Source: Epinephelus fuscoguttatus
Taxonomy: Eukaryota; Chordata; Actinopteri; Perciformes; Serranidae
Assembly (NCBI RefSeq): GCF_011397635.1
Contig: NC_064764.1
Span: 41,840,955 to 41,904,954 of the forward strand
DNA: 64,000 bases
Reading direction: 5' to 3'
The notes beneath the pieces are model-generated. The model was not told where the DNA came from. It saw only the letters and a list, made by a program, of their open reading frames with translations, and ran no database searches. Position numbers and translations under genes: made by a program. The first letter of the stretch is position 1; each line of letters begins with the position of its first letter. Positions 22,613-33,477 of this stretch are shown here, piece after piece.

Positions 22613-23280
22613 TTAATTAATTATTAATGAATTGAGGATGGATTTTCTGGGAAATTACACAAGTAGAGAAGGACAAAAGGTACAAACATTAACCAAACAA
22701 TGTCTGGTTAGAAATGAAGGACAGACACAAACACTGAAAGCAAATTCACAAATGGATTGTGCAGCTTTTGCTGGCACTAAATTCGAATGAATGAGACTAA
22801 TACTGTGCAATCTGAAAGCAAGTGTCGAACTGTTAACCCATTCTCCTTCCCGTTTCGTCAGATACCAGCCGCATGTGGCGCCGTCAGTGTGCAATATCAA
22901 TGTGAAAGGGCACCTTAGCATCTTAATTGAGGTTTCAAATTATTCAAATAAGAACAAATCCACAGCAATAGTTGATGCTGAAAGCAACTAACAGGTTAGA
23001 GTTCCCAACTGGTGGGTCGTGGTCCAAAAGTGGGTCATTGGTCCATTCTGAATGGACTGCAAGTGACTTCGCAAATGTGTTGTTTGAAAAAATACAACAA
23101 AAAACATTTAATTTTTAAGTGAAGTGAATTTCTGACACAAAGCATTTGTTTTGAAGTACTATTTCCTGTAGAGTGAGTGACAAACGGACAGCTTCTTAAC
23201 AGAGACAGCAAACTAGCCCAAAGATGTAGCCAAATGCAAGTATGATGCTGAATGTATTAAAGCAACACATTCTGACTCTG
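22613..23280. other. Spacer, nothing recognised
   Basis: AT-rich non-coding DNA inside the duplicated unit. No exon or named repeat. Confidence 0.3.
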
Positions 23281-23880
23281 ACCTCGTCACATGTCCACGT
23301 TTGGTCATGGACTTTCCACGTCCACATATGCCGTCAAGGTACCCTGGGTGTGTTGGTTGTTGACGTTCTGGGACGCCGTGTCAACTTCAGCCTGTTACAT
23401 GCATTGTCTGTTTTCAAAATACACTTCTGTTTTCACAGGAAATGTACAGTTTACATACAGTCTCTTTCAAAATAAAAGCACTACGGCGGTACAACACTGC
23501 AAATTGACCATTTTCTTTTCTTTAACAACAAAAATATGTGGCTGGGTTTAGGAAAAATGAACATGATTAGGCTTGAGAATCTTACTGGACACAAAAGCCG
23601 CTCTCTCAGGTGAAAGTGGGTGCTTGCTGGACCCAAGCACCACCCCTCACTGCCCACCCTCGTCGGACTTTCCCTACCTTAACTTTTGTCCCGCCACGTG
23701 TCCCCCTGATGCCGTTGGGCGCAGTTAAACTAGAACGGCAACCAGTCGCATTTGCCAACATTAAAGGATGCCTTTTTTCATTAGTTTCCGACACCACAAG
23801 TCACTGCCAAAGTGCTGGATATCAACAACTTCGGCATGAGACCTGGCTCCTTTAATGTACCCTCACTTGTAGCCAAGCTG
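23281..23880. repeat. Dispersed repeats of two unclassified families
   Basis: 23281-23560 has the phrase cttctgttttcacaggaaatgtacagttt, echoed at 37375-37400 and 56790-56815 in other contexts. 23600-23880 is a diverged copy of family A at 18340-18780. Both lie inside the tandem unit and recur in copy B. Confidence 0.4.
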
Positions 23881-24826
23881 CAGAGGCTTGTAGACGGTTC
23901 AGTTGACAAAAGTCAAAAATAATCTGCACCATGTGTCAAATGGAATTAAAATATCACTGAAGAATGTGAAGTTTGAGCTACCACCTACGAGCTTATCACA
24001 CAGGTGCAGCTGATCAAACTCATGTCAGCAGACAACCATATTGCCGAAGCCAGCAAAGCACCATTTTGGATTGAGTGCATTGCCACAGACCTGTGGATGA
24101 AACTACTTCAAAGGCGTTAACTACAGCGCTGCTAAATGGGTGGCAACTGAATGCAGAACTGCATTTCAAGTCCTGTGTGTGATTTATCCTGGCTCCATGT
24201 GAATACAGAAAGTCTGCTAGCAGCTAGGTTAATTTATGCAATGTAAATTGTCATAGGCTTATGCTAATAATGTTAGCATGTTGTATTTGTGGATAAAATG
24301 TGTCTATTACAAGACAATTAATTTTCAGAATGTTCTATTTTACTCTTCCTGACTACTGGCTCGTGGTGCCTTAGCACTGGATATCTTTATATCGCGCATG
24401 TGCAGGTAAAGTTGTCGTGCCAACAAAGTCAGCTTTGACCATGAAGAGAAGTAGGGTGCATGCCCAAGTACAAAACCCCAATGTCATCACCCAATCTGCT
24501 CCTCCAATGTTATCGCAGTTGAAGACACTGAAAGTAAGTGAATTTGGTTTGTTGACAGTACTGTGCTTCGCAATTTCGGCATCCTAGGCAGGCTTACTTT
24601 GTTGAAAGCTAACCATGTGTTATCTTTAGTTTATTTTTGCTTTTTTATTGTTAAGTTGAAAATTTGAGTGTGAGTTGCCACACAACATTGCATCCAAAAT
24701 TTGGTGTAAAAACATAGCAAATCATTGCATCATGTGACCCACAAAGCAGCATGTGGTCACTCTGCTTGACTACTACTGGGAACCATGAGTATTAGGTAAT
24801 TACCTTTGGCCTACTGAATAGATAGA
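23881..24826. other. Upstream spacer and conserved TAAR upstream block
   Basis: About 24338-24600 forms a block (cttcctgactactgg, tacaaaaccccaatgtcatcaccc, aagtgaatttggtttgttgacag) found in related form upstream of other TAAR units: 30405-30660, 34285-34490, 47890-48130 and 49700-49885. It marks the start of each late-cluster TAAR unit. Function unknown; it could be regulatory or only shared by descent. Confidence 0.5.
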
Positions 24827-24834
24827 ATTTGCAT
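24827..24834 (+). promoter_or_regulatory. Octamer site upstream of chimeric TAAR
   Basis: ATTTGCAT, 95 bp before the start codon. It is identical in unit 5 (30894-30901) and changed by one base to ATTAGCAT in unit 7 (44758-44765). Confidence 0.3.
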
Positions 24835-24921
24835 ATGGGAAGAGTGGACAGAGACGAATCAGCGAGACAGGAGAACCTGCTGAGCTCTGGCAGCTTTCTG
24901 ATCAAAGCCCTGTCAGTGGCC

Positions 24922-26316
24922 ATGGAGGAGGATGAACTCTGCTTTCCCCAAGTCAACACCTCCTGCAGGAAGACAAGTCGCCCTCACTTGGAGGCCACAG
25001 TCACTCTCAGTGTGCTGTCCTGCATCACTATGCTCACTGTGGTTCTTAACCTGCTGGTCATCACCTCTATCTCCCACTTCAGGCAGAGATACACTTTTCT
25101 GCTTGGCTTACAAAGTGTTTATTCTTTGGTTACAGTTACATGAAGAAATGGCTTTGAGCTCTGCAGCATGATGTCACATTTAAGCTGATGATAACTTTGA
25201 TTATGGTGCTGTTGAGATGTGTTACTGAAACAATTAGTGATGATTTCACACATTTCAGGCTGCTGCACATCCACTAACCTTCTCCTCATGTTCATAAGTA
25301 GTGCATAAGAGTAATGTTCTCTTGTTTAGGCCTTTCATTACTGCATACTGGTTATTGCAAATGCTTTTACATCTGTGTTATATTTAGGCCTCATTGTTAT
25401 AGGATAATTCATGCTCCTAGTGTCATAACTGCTAATAACACTCATTTCTACACATACATATAACAAGTGTATTCAGTGTTGTTGTTTTCCCGTTTCAGGC
25501 AGCTTCACACCACCACCAACTTCATCCTCCTGTCTCTGGCTGTTGCAGACTTCCTTGTGGGTTGCCTGCAGATGCCAGCTGAAATCCTCCTCTATCGAGG
25601 TTGTTGGACTCTGGGTGACTTAATATGTACTGCAAATTACTTTTAGGTGTCCTTACTGTCAGTGCATCAGTAGGAAACATGGTTCTCATATCAGTTGACC
25701 GTTACATTGCTATTTGTGACCCCATGTTTTACTCCACCAAAGTCACTGTGAAAAGAGTTCAACTCTGCATTTGTCTGTGTTGGATATTTTCTGCTGTTCA
25801 CAGCAGTTGGATGCTGAGGGATTCATTGAAACAGCCAGGCAGGTATAACTCCTGTTATGGAGAGTGTGTAATTGTGGTAAATTATATTGAAGGAGCTATT
25901 GACCTTGTTGTGACCTTTTTTGCTCCCATTCTTGTCATCATAGTTTTGTATATGAGAGTGTTTGTAGCGGCTGTGACTCAGGCTCGTGCCATGCGCTCCC
26001 ACATTACAGCTGTCAAAGCACAACGTTCAAAGAAAATAACTGCCAAGAAATCTGAGATGAAACAGCCAGAACTCTTGGCATTGTTGTTGTCGTGTTTCTG
26101 TTCTGTTTCTGTCCCTACTATTACCCGACTCTGGCAGGTGAAGACACCTCAGTTGATGCTTCCTCTGCAGCCTTTGAGATCTGGCTGGCCCATTTTAACT
26201 CCTGTTTGAACCCTGTCATTTATGCCTTTTTCTACCCCTGGTTCAGAAAATCTATTAAACTCATCCTGACACTTCAGGTACTGAAGCCTGGCTCCTGCGA
26301 TGCTAAAATCTTGTAG
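24922..26316 (+). pseudogene. TAAR unit 4, recombinant chimera, frameshifted
   Basis: Exon 1 is 24922-25082 (MEEDELCFPQVNTSC, TM1) and is intact. Exon 2 starts at 25499 after a 416-bp GC-AG intron. Up to about 26062 the sequence is that of unit 5; from 26063 to the stop it is unit 3. The join falls in the conserved MKAARTLG codons before TM6, where AAAGCAG has become AAACAG (one base lost). A second one-base loss lies at about 25643-25647 in TM3 (a T-run one shorter than in unit 5), giving an early stop. TM3 as encoded carries no Asp3.32; Asp5.42 is present. The gene is a product of unequal crossing-over and is broken twice. An upstream in-frame ATG at 24835 is less likely as start because unit 7 lacks it. 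Confidence 0.85.
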
Positions 26317-27021
26317 AGACATGCAGGGGTGTTTGGACTTTGTCTTTTAACTGAGATGTTCTTTATGACTGGGGAAATTTGATAGTTTGTTTTGTCCTTG
26401 AGCAGAAACATATCAGATCAAGTGAAAGCCTGTTCTTTTCCTCATAATGTAATCGTGAATAATCTTGTTGTCTGTTAAACATTCTGCTCTCAGTTTTCAT
26501 CCCTAACGTATGAATGTACATACACACTGACGCTGATGTGAAACCTTGTGACTTGTGGTTCATATGTTTTGGTAATAATCACTGAAACATTAACATAATC
26601 ACAGATTCATTTAAACAGATCTTCAATGTAAAATCAAAAAGGATAATATTTGTACATCAGATGTATGACTAAGTGTAACAGCTGAAGGTACTGTAAGAGT
26701 GTTCATAAAATATAAAATCAATTTTAAATACAAGAACTAAGACTGGGCGAGTGATTACACTGTCTCCAGATTACCTGTTTCTCAGTAAATGTCACTGCAT
26801 GTGTGTTTTTTTTTTTCTCACAGTTCTAGTTGATGACTTTCTTTGAAAATCTGGACTAGTACAGCAAAAAACAGAGGCCTAACAGCATGTGTTCTTCATG
26901 TTCAGTGTATATGGTATTTCCATGATTAGCTCAAGGCAGACAGACATCAACAAAAACTTAATTTTTCAATATCTGACTACTTTTATATGTTTGGTGTACA
27001 AATGGGCTAGTACATAGTACA
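26317..27021. other. Downstream flank of chimeric TAAR
   Basis: Copy B of the unit 3 downstream flank. Non-coding. Confidence 0.4.
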
Positions 27022-27327
27022 AGACGAAAGGTGATAGAGCCTTTAAGGCTGTTGCACCTAAATGGTGGAATGCACTACCTCATGAGCTGAGAGTGGCCTC
27101 TTCTGTGGACACTTTTAAAAAGCAGTTAAAAACACATCTGTTTAGGCTTGCGTTCCATTAATTGTGCATTGTATCATCTCTGTATTTCGCTGCACTTTAC
27201 TTTTTATTTGTTTTTGTGTATTTTGCATTGTTTCTGTTATTGTATTTTTTGTATTTTATCTTGTGAAGCACTTTGTGAGTCCTCTCTGTGAGAAGTGCTA
27301 TATAAATAAATTTTACTTACTTACTTA
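27022..27327 (+). mobile_element. 5'-truncated LINE 3' end, copy B
   Basis: Duplicate of 20961-21266, carried by the segmental duplication and not a separate insertion. One extra A near 27030 distinguishes it. Confidence 0.65.
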
Positions 27328-27687
27328 TTTACATTTTCATATGTATTTTCTGTTCAAAAACCAAAGTTTTTGTTTCATATTCTTCTGTCCAAATCACATT
27401 ATTCAACAGAGCAGGAGAGTATTTTTCAAATCATAAAAATATGCATAATTTTATTTTATTTTTTTATTTATTTAGAGGACAGTGCACATTAATGAACATT
27501 GCTGTAAATGTGCCAATTTTCAACTGTAGTCCTCCGGCATGTTGTTAAAAAGACCTCAGGCCATTAAAAAACACAAAAACAGGAACACAGAAGTCATAAT
27601 ATATAAAACAACAAATAAACAAAAACAGGAACATCATAATATGTGAAACAAATAACAAACAGAGACAATAATTCACAACAAAAAAAC

Positions 27688-28246
27688 AATACATACAGTG
27701 CAATGTGATACAGTGCAAAATAGTTGATCGAGAGGCTTTGGATAGTGAATAGACGAAACAATGCAAGTCCATGAATCATTGGCATAGTGTATATGATATA
27801 TGAATTTATAAAGTGCTGCAGTGCCCATAAAAGTCATCACAGTAAAAGTCTAAATATAATTAAATTACAGTAAGTTAAATTGGGAGAGATGAAACTGTCA
27901 GGGGTGGAGAAATGGGATGGAGGTGCAGCAATGCAAGGACCAGAAACAGGATTTCTTGTTGGAGTTGTGCTAAGATGGATTGAGAAACACAACGAAACCA
28001 ATACATACAGTGCAAAATAATACAGATGATCATTGACATAATGTATCATATGAATATAATTAGGAAGGTAATAAAGTGCTGCAGTGCTCACAACAGTTTT
28101 CACTGTAAAGGTTAAGTTTAAGTTGAATTTGAGTAATTTAGAATGGGAGAAATGAGCTGTCAAAGGTGGATAGATGGAATGAAGGTGCAACAATGCAGAG
28201 ACCAGAACAGGATTTCTTGTTGGAGTGTGCTAAGATGGGTTGAGAA
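27688..28246. repeat. 312-bp tandem repeat, copy B
   Basis: Duplicate of 21625-22182. Confidence 0.6.
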
Positions 28247-28493
28247 GAGGTGGTACATTTGTAAAGTGCTGTGGTGTTTATCATGAGGTGCAAATTTACG
28301 CATGTCACTGCACATGTCCAGGGGGGGTCATGTGGGGCTATATACAGTCAGTTACATAAAACGATATATGGTTATGTTTTATTTACTATACTGACACACA
28401 TGTTTCGCCTACTTAATAATCAGAACACAATAAGTGAAGAAGCAAGTTGCCAGTTGTCTGTTGTTTGGAATTTGTTTTTAATTTGGTTCAATC

Positions 28494-28676
28494 CCAGGAG
28501 GGAGCCCTTCTGTGAGGAGTCTGCATATTCTCCCTGTGTCAGTGTGGGTTTCCTCCAGGTGCTCCAGCTTCCTCCCACAGTCCAAAGACATGCAGGTTAA
28601 TTGGTGACTCTAAATTGTCTGTAGGTGTGAATGTGAGTGTGAATGGTTGTCTGTCTCTATGTGTCAGTCCTGTGAT
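28494..28676. repeat. Dispersed teleost repeat, reverse copy B
   Basis: Duplicate of 22430-22612. Confidence 0.6.
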
Positions 28677-30893
28677 AGTTATTAATTAATTATTAATGAA
28701 TTGAGGATGGATTTTCTGGGAAATTACACAAGTAGAGAAGGACAAAAGGTACAAACATTAACCAAACAATGTCTGGTTAGAAATGAAGGACAGACACAAA
28801 CACTGAAAGCAAATTCACAAATGGATTGTGCAGCTTTTGCTGGCACTAAATTCGAATGAATGAGACTAATACTGTGCAATCTGAAAGCAAGTGTCGAACT
28901 GTTAACCCATTCTCCTTCCCGTTTCGTCAGATACCAGCCGCATGTGACGCCCGTCAGTGTGCAATATCAATGTGAAAGGGCACCTTAGCATCTTAATTGA
29001 GGTTTCAAATTATTCAAATAAGAACAAATCCACAGCAATAGTTGATGCTGAAAGCAACTAACAGGTTAGAGTTCCCAACTGGTGGGTCGTGGTCCAAAAG
29101 TGGGTCATTGGTCCATTCTGAATGGACTGCAAGTGACTCGCAAATGTGTTGTTTGAAAAAAAATACAACAAAAAACATTTAATTTTTAAGTGAAGTGAAT
29201 TTCTGACACAAAGCATTTGTTTTGAAGTACTATTTCCTGTAGAGTGAGTGACAAACGGACAGCTTCTTAACAGAGACAGCAAACTAGCCCAAAGATGTAG
29301 CCAAATGCAAGTATGATGCTGAATGTATTAAAGCAACACATTCTGACTCTGACCTCGTCACATGTCCACGTTTGGTCATGGACTTTCCACGTCCACATAT
29401 GACGTCCAAGGTACCCTGGGTGTGTTGGTTGTTGACGTTCTGGGACGCCGTGTCAACTTCAGCCTGTTACATGCATTGTCTGTTGTCAAAATACACTTCT
29501 GTTTTCACAGGAAATGTACAGTTTACATACAGTCTCTTTCAAAATAAAAGCACTACGGCGGTACAACACTGCAAATTGACCATTTTCTTTTCTTTAACAA
29601 CAAAAATATGTGGCTGGGTTTAGGAAAAATGAACATGATTAGGCTTGAGAATCTTACTGGACACAAAAGCCGCTCTCTCAGGTGAAAGTGGGTGCTTGCT
29701 GGACCCAAGCACCACCCCTCACTGCCCACCCTCGTCGGACTTTCCCTACCTTAACTTTTGTCCCGCCACGTGTCCCCCTGATGCCGTTGGGCAGTTAAAC
29801 TAGAACGGCAACCAGTCGCATTTGCCAACATTAAAGGATGCCTTTTTCATTAGTTTCCGACACCACAAGTCACTGCCAAAGTGCTGGATATCAACAACGG
29901 CATGAGACCTGGCTCCTTTAATGTACCCTCACTTGTAGCCAAGCTGCAGAGGCTTGTAGACGGTTCAGTTGACAAAAGTCAAAAATAATCTGCACCATGT
30001 GTCAAATGGAATTAAAATATCACTGAAGAATGTGAAGTTTGAGCTACCACCTACGAGCTTATCACACAGGTGCAGCTGATCAAACTCATGTCAGCAGACA
30101 ACCATATTGCCGAAGCCAGCAAAGCACCATTTTGGATTGAGTGCATTGCCACAGACCTGTGGATGAAACTACTTCAAAGGCGTTAACTACAGCGCTGCTA
30201 AATGGGTGGCAACTGAATGCAGAACTGCATTTCAAGTCCTGTGTGTGATTTATCCTGGCTCCATGTGAATACAGAAAAAGTCTGCTAGCAGCTAGGTTAA
30301 TTTATGCAATGTAAATTGTCATAGGCTTATGCTAATAATGTTAGCATGTTGTATTTGTGGATAAAATGTGTCTATTACAAGACAATTAATTTTCAGAATG
30401 TTCTATTTTACTCTTCCTGACTACTGGCTCGTGGTGCCTTAGCACTGGATATCTTTATATCGCGCATGTGCAGGTAAAGTTGTCGTGCCAACAAAGTCAG
30501 CTTTGACCATGAAGAGAAGTAGGGTGCATGCCCAAGTACAAAACCCCAATGTCATCACCCAATCTGCTCCTCCAATGTTATCGCAGTTGAAGACACTGAA
30601 AGTAAGTGAATTTGGTTTGTTGACAGTACTGTGCTTCGCAATTTCGGCATCCTAGGCAGGCTTACTTTGTTGAAAGCTAACCATGTGTTATCTTTAGTTT
30701 ATTTTTGCTTTTTTATTGTTAAGTTGAAAATTTGAGTGTGAGTTGCCACACAACATTGCATCAAAATTTGGTGTAAAAACATAGCAAATCATTGCATCAT
30801 GTGACCCACAAAGCAGCATGTGGTCACTCTGCTTGACTACTACTGGGAACCATGAGTATTAGGTAATTACCTTTGGCCTACTGAATAGATAGA
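28677..30893. other. Spacer, copy B
   Basis: Matches 22613-24826 with small indels. Holds the same dispersed repeats (29340-29950) and the conserved upstream block (30405-30660). No gene. Confidence 0.4.
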
Positions 30894-30901
30894 ATTTGCA
30901 T
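30894..30901 (+). promoter_or_regulatory. Octamer site upstream of TAAR unit 5
   Basis: ATTTGCAT, 95 bp before the start codon at 30989. Confidence 0.3.
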
Positions 30902-30988
30902 ATGGGAAGAGTGGACAGAGACGAATCAGCGAGACAGGAGAACCTGCTGAGCTCTGGCAGCTTTCTGATCAAAGCCCTGTCAGTGGCC

Positions 30989-32385
30989 ATGGAGGAGGAT
31001 GAACTCTGCTTTCCCCAAGTCAACACCTCCTGCAGGAAGACAAGTCGCCCTCACTTGGAGGCCACAGTCACTCTCAGTGTGCTGTCCTGCATCACTATGC
31101 TCACTGTGGTTCTTAACCTGCTGGTCATCACCTCTATCTCCCACTTCAGGCAGAGATACACTTTTCTGCTTGGCTTACAAAGTGTTTATTCTTTGGTTAC
31201 AGTTACATGAAGAAATGGCTTTGAGCTCTGCAGCATGATGTCACATTTAAGCTGATGATAACTTTGATTATGGTGCTGTTGAGATGTGTTACTGAAACAA
31301 TTAGTGATGATTTCACACATTTCAGGCTGCTGCACATCCACTAACCTTCTCCCCATGTTCATAAGTAGTGCATAAGAGTAATGTTCTCTTGTTTAGGCCT
31401 TTCATTACTGCATACTGGTTATTGCAAATGCTTTTACATCTGTGTTATATTTAGGCCTCATTGTTATAGGATAATTCATGCTCCTAGTGTCATAACTGCT
31501 AATAACACTCATTTCTACACATACATATAACAAGTGTATTCAGTGTTGTTGTTTTCCCGTTTCAGGCAGCTTCACACCACCACCAACTTCATCCTCCTGT
31601 CTCTGGCTGTTGCAGACTTCCTTGTGGGTTGCCTGCAGATGCCAGCTGAAATCCTCCTCTATCGAGGTTGTTGGACTCTGGGTGACTTAATATGTACTGC
31701 AAATTACTTTTTAGGTGTCCTTACTGTGAGTGTTTCAGTAGGAAACATGGTTCTCATATCAGTTGACCGCTACATTGCTATTTGTGACCCCATGTTTTAC
31801 TCCACTAAAGTCACTCTGAAAAGAGTTCAACTCTGCATTTGTCTGTGTTGGATATTTTCTGCTGTTCACAGCAGTTGGATGCTGAGGGATTCATTGAAAC
31901 AGCCAGGCAGGTATAACTCCTGTTATGGAGAGTGTGTAATTGTGGTAAATTATATTGAAGGAGCTATTGACCTTGTTGTGACCTTTTTTGCTCCCATTCT
32001 TGTCATCATAGTTTTGTATATGAGAGTGTTTGTAGCGGCTGTGACTCAGGCTCGTGCCATGCGCTCCCACATTACAGCTGTCAAAGCACAACGTTCAAAG
32101 AAAATAACTGCCAAGAAATCTGAGATGAAAGCAGCCAGAACTCTTGGTGTTGTTGTAGTTGTGTTTCTTGTGTGCTTCTCTCCTTATTATTGTTTAAGTG
32201 TTGCAGCTGAGAACAACTTGGTAGGGGTGTCAACTGCAGTAATTCAAATTTGGCTGATGTATTTTAACTCCTGTCTAAACCCTGTGATCTATGCCTTTTT
32301 CTACTCCTGGTTCAGGAAAGCTATTAAACACATTGTTACATTTTGGATACTAAAGCCTGGCTCCTCTGAGGCTAACATAGTGTAG
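30989..32385 (+). CDS. TAAR unit 5 (TAAR13c-like), intact, Gly at 3.32
   Basis: Join 30989-31149 and 31566-32385, 326 aa. The 416-bp intron has a GC donor (TTCAG|GCAGAG) and a TTTCAG acceptor. Starts MEEDELCF; NTS glycosylation site 12-14; Cys3.25 at 97; residue 3.32 is Gly104 (ANYFLG) in place of Asp; DRY 121-123; ECL2 YGEC; Asp5.42 at 189 (IDLVVTFFAP); TM6 CFSP with Phe at 6.48; TM7 NSCLNPVIYAFFYSWF at 288-303; C-terminus KPGSSEANIV. Predicted amine odour receptor of the Asp5.42-only type. It is the parent of the 5' half of the chimera. A short patch at 31725-31820 differs from the chimera more than the rest. Confidence 0.9.
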
Positions 32386-32915
32386 AGACAGACTGTGACA
32401 GAGAGACTATAAAACCATTCAAAAGAGAAAAAGAACTGGGTCTATAAGCAGAATCAATTAAATCATTGTTATCAATCCCTAATCTTAACACATTATAGAA
32501 TTACAGCACTAGTCCTCTCTCCTAAATTGACAAGTATTAGTTTATGGGGGATACTTTTGAAACAGCATTTGTACCACAACATATTTGTGCATTTTTTTAA
32601 TACAATTTTATTTTCACAAACACACAGATACAAAGGTCATTGTGACCATAAAAATGACAGTGTTTGATGTAAGAGTGTGACACAAAGTCACTTGCTAAGT
32701 AACATTATGTTGGACATCATGTGAAAGTTAGTCTTAATAAAAACAAACTGAAATAAAAACAATAGCAAACAATGCTTTAGTTGGAGATTTCTCTATGTTA
32801 ATGATAGGATTGAAGCTTGTGGTGTTTTGTGCAAATTACTCACTCAAATAATCAGTCAAATTTATTGATCATGTTTAACAACCAGACAGGTAACTTCAAC
32901 AGCATGAAGGAAAAC
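32386..32915. other. Downstream flank of TAAR unit 5
   Basis: Highly similar to 48892-49440, the flank of unit 8 (gagacagactgtgacagagaga, cacagatacaaaggtcattgtg). It stops abruptly inside aaaacagttca, where receptor sequence begins. Non-coding. Confidence 0.55.
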
Positions 32916-33477
32916 AGTTCAACTCTGCATTTGTCTGTGTTGGATATTTTCTGCTGTTCACAGCAGTTGGATGCTGAGGGATTCATTGAAACAGCCAGGC
33001 AGGTATATCTCCTGTTATGGGGAGTGTGCAAGTGTAGTTAATTATATTGATGGAGCTGTTGACCTTGTTGTTACCTTTTTGGGCCCCTTTCTTGTCATCA
33101 TAGTTTTGTATATGAGAGTGTTTGTGGTGGCTGTGACTCAGGCTCGTGCCATGCGCTCCCAAACTGCAGCTGATACACTTCAGCGTTCAAAGCCAATAAC
33201 TGCTAAGAAATCTGAGATGAAAGCAGCCAGGACTCTTGGTATCGTTGTAGTTGTGTTTATTGTGTGCAACTGTCCATATTATTGTTTCACTGTTGCAGCT
33301 GAGAACAACTTGGTTGGGGCGTCATCTGGAACAACTGAACTTTGGCTGATGTATTTTAATTCCTGTCTAAACCCTGTGATATATGTCTTTTTCTATCCCT
33401 GGTTCAGGAAAGCTATTAAACACATTATAACCCTTCAGATACTGAAGCCTGGCTCCTCTGAGGCTAACATAGTGTAG
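32916..33477 (+). pseudogene. TAAR unit 6, 5'-truncated
   Basis: Begins inside TM4 (QLCICLCWIFSAVHSSW) and is open to the normal stop: ECL2 YGEC, Asp5.42 (AVDLVVTFLGP), TM6 CNCP with Asn at 6.48, TM7 NSCLNPVIYVFFYPWF. Exon 1 and TM1 to TM3 are absent; in their place lies downstream-flank sequence. The junction shares AGTTCA with both sources, so a microhomology deletion likely removed the 5' half. It cannot make a receptor. The retained frame is clean, so the event is recent. Confidence 0.85.

Larger units (their letters stand above)
20004..26062 (+). repeat. Tandem segmental duplication, copy A (about 6.06 kb)
   Basis: Runs from the TM6-proximal coding sequence of TAAR unit 3 (cagccagaactcttggc) through spacer DNA to the matching point in the next TAAR. 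It is followed at once by copy B (26063-32130) in direct orientation. The offset between copies is 6059 at the start and 6067 at the end. Differences are scattered single substitutions and small indels, for example 22877 against 28946 and the C/G-run near 22257 against 28322. The duplication is recent. Confidence 0.88.
26063..32130 (+). repeat. Tandem segmental duplication, copy B
   Basis: Second copy of the 6.06-kb unit, starting in the chimera's TM6 codons and ending at the same point in TAAR unit 5. It carries copies of all spacer elements of copy A: LINE end, 312-bp tandem repeat, reverse dispersed repeat, family A repeat, upstream block and TAAR 5' part. Confidence 0.88.

Noticed and set aside
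24835-24921. Upstream in-frame ATG adding 29 residues to TAAR units 4 and 5
   Set aside because: Unit 7 does not keep this frame, and units 1-3 start at the position equivalent to MEEDEL. The extension has no signal-like or conserved sequence.
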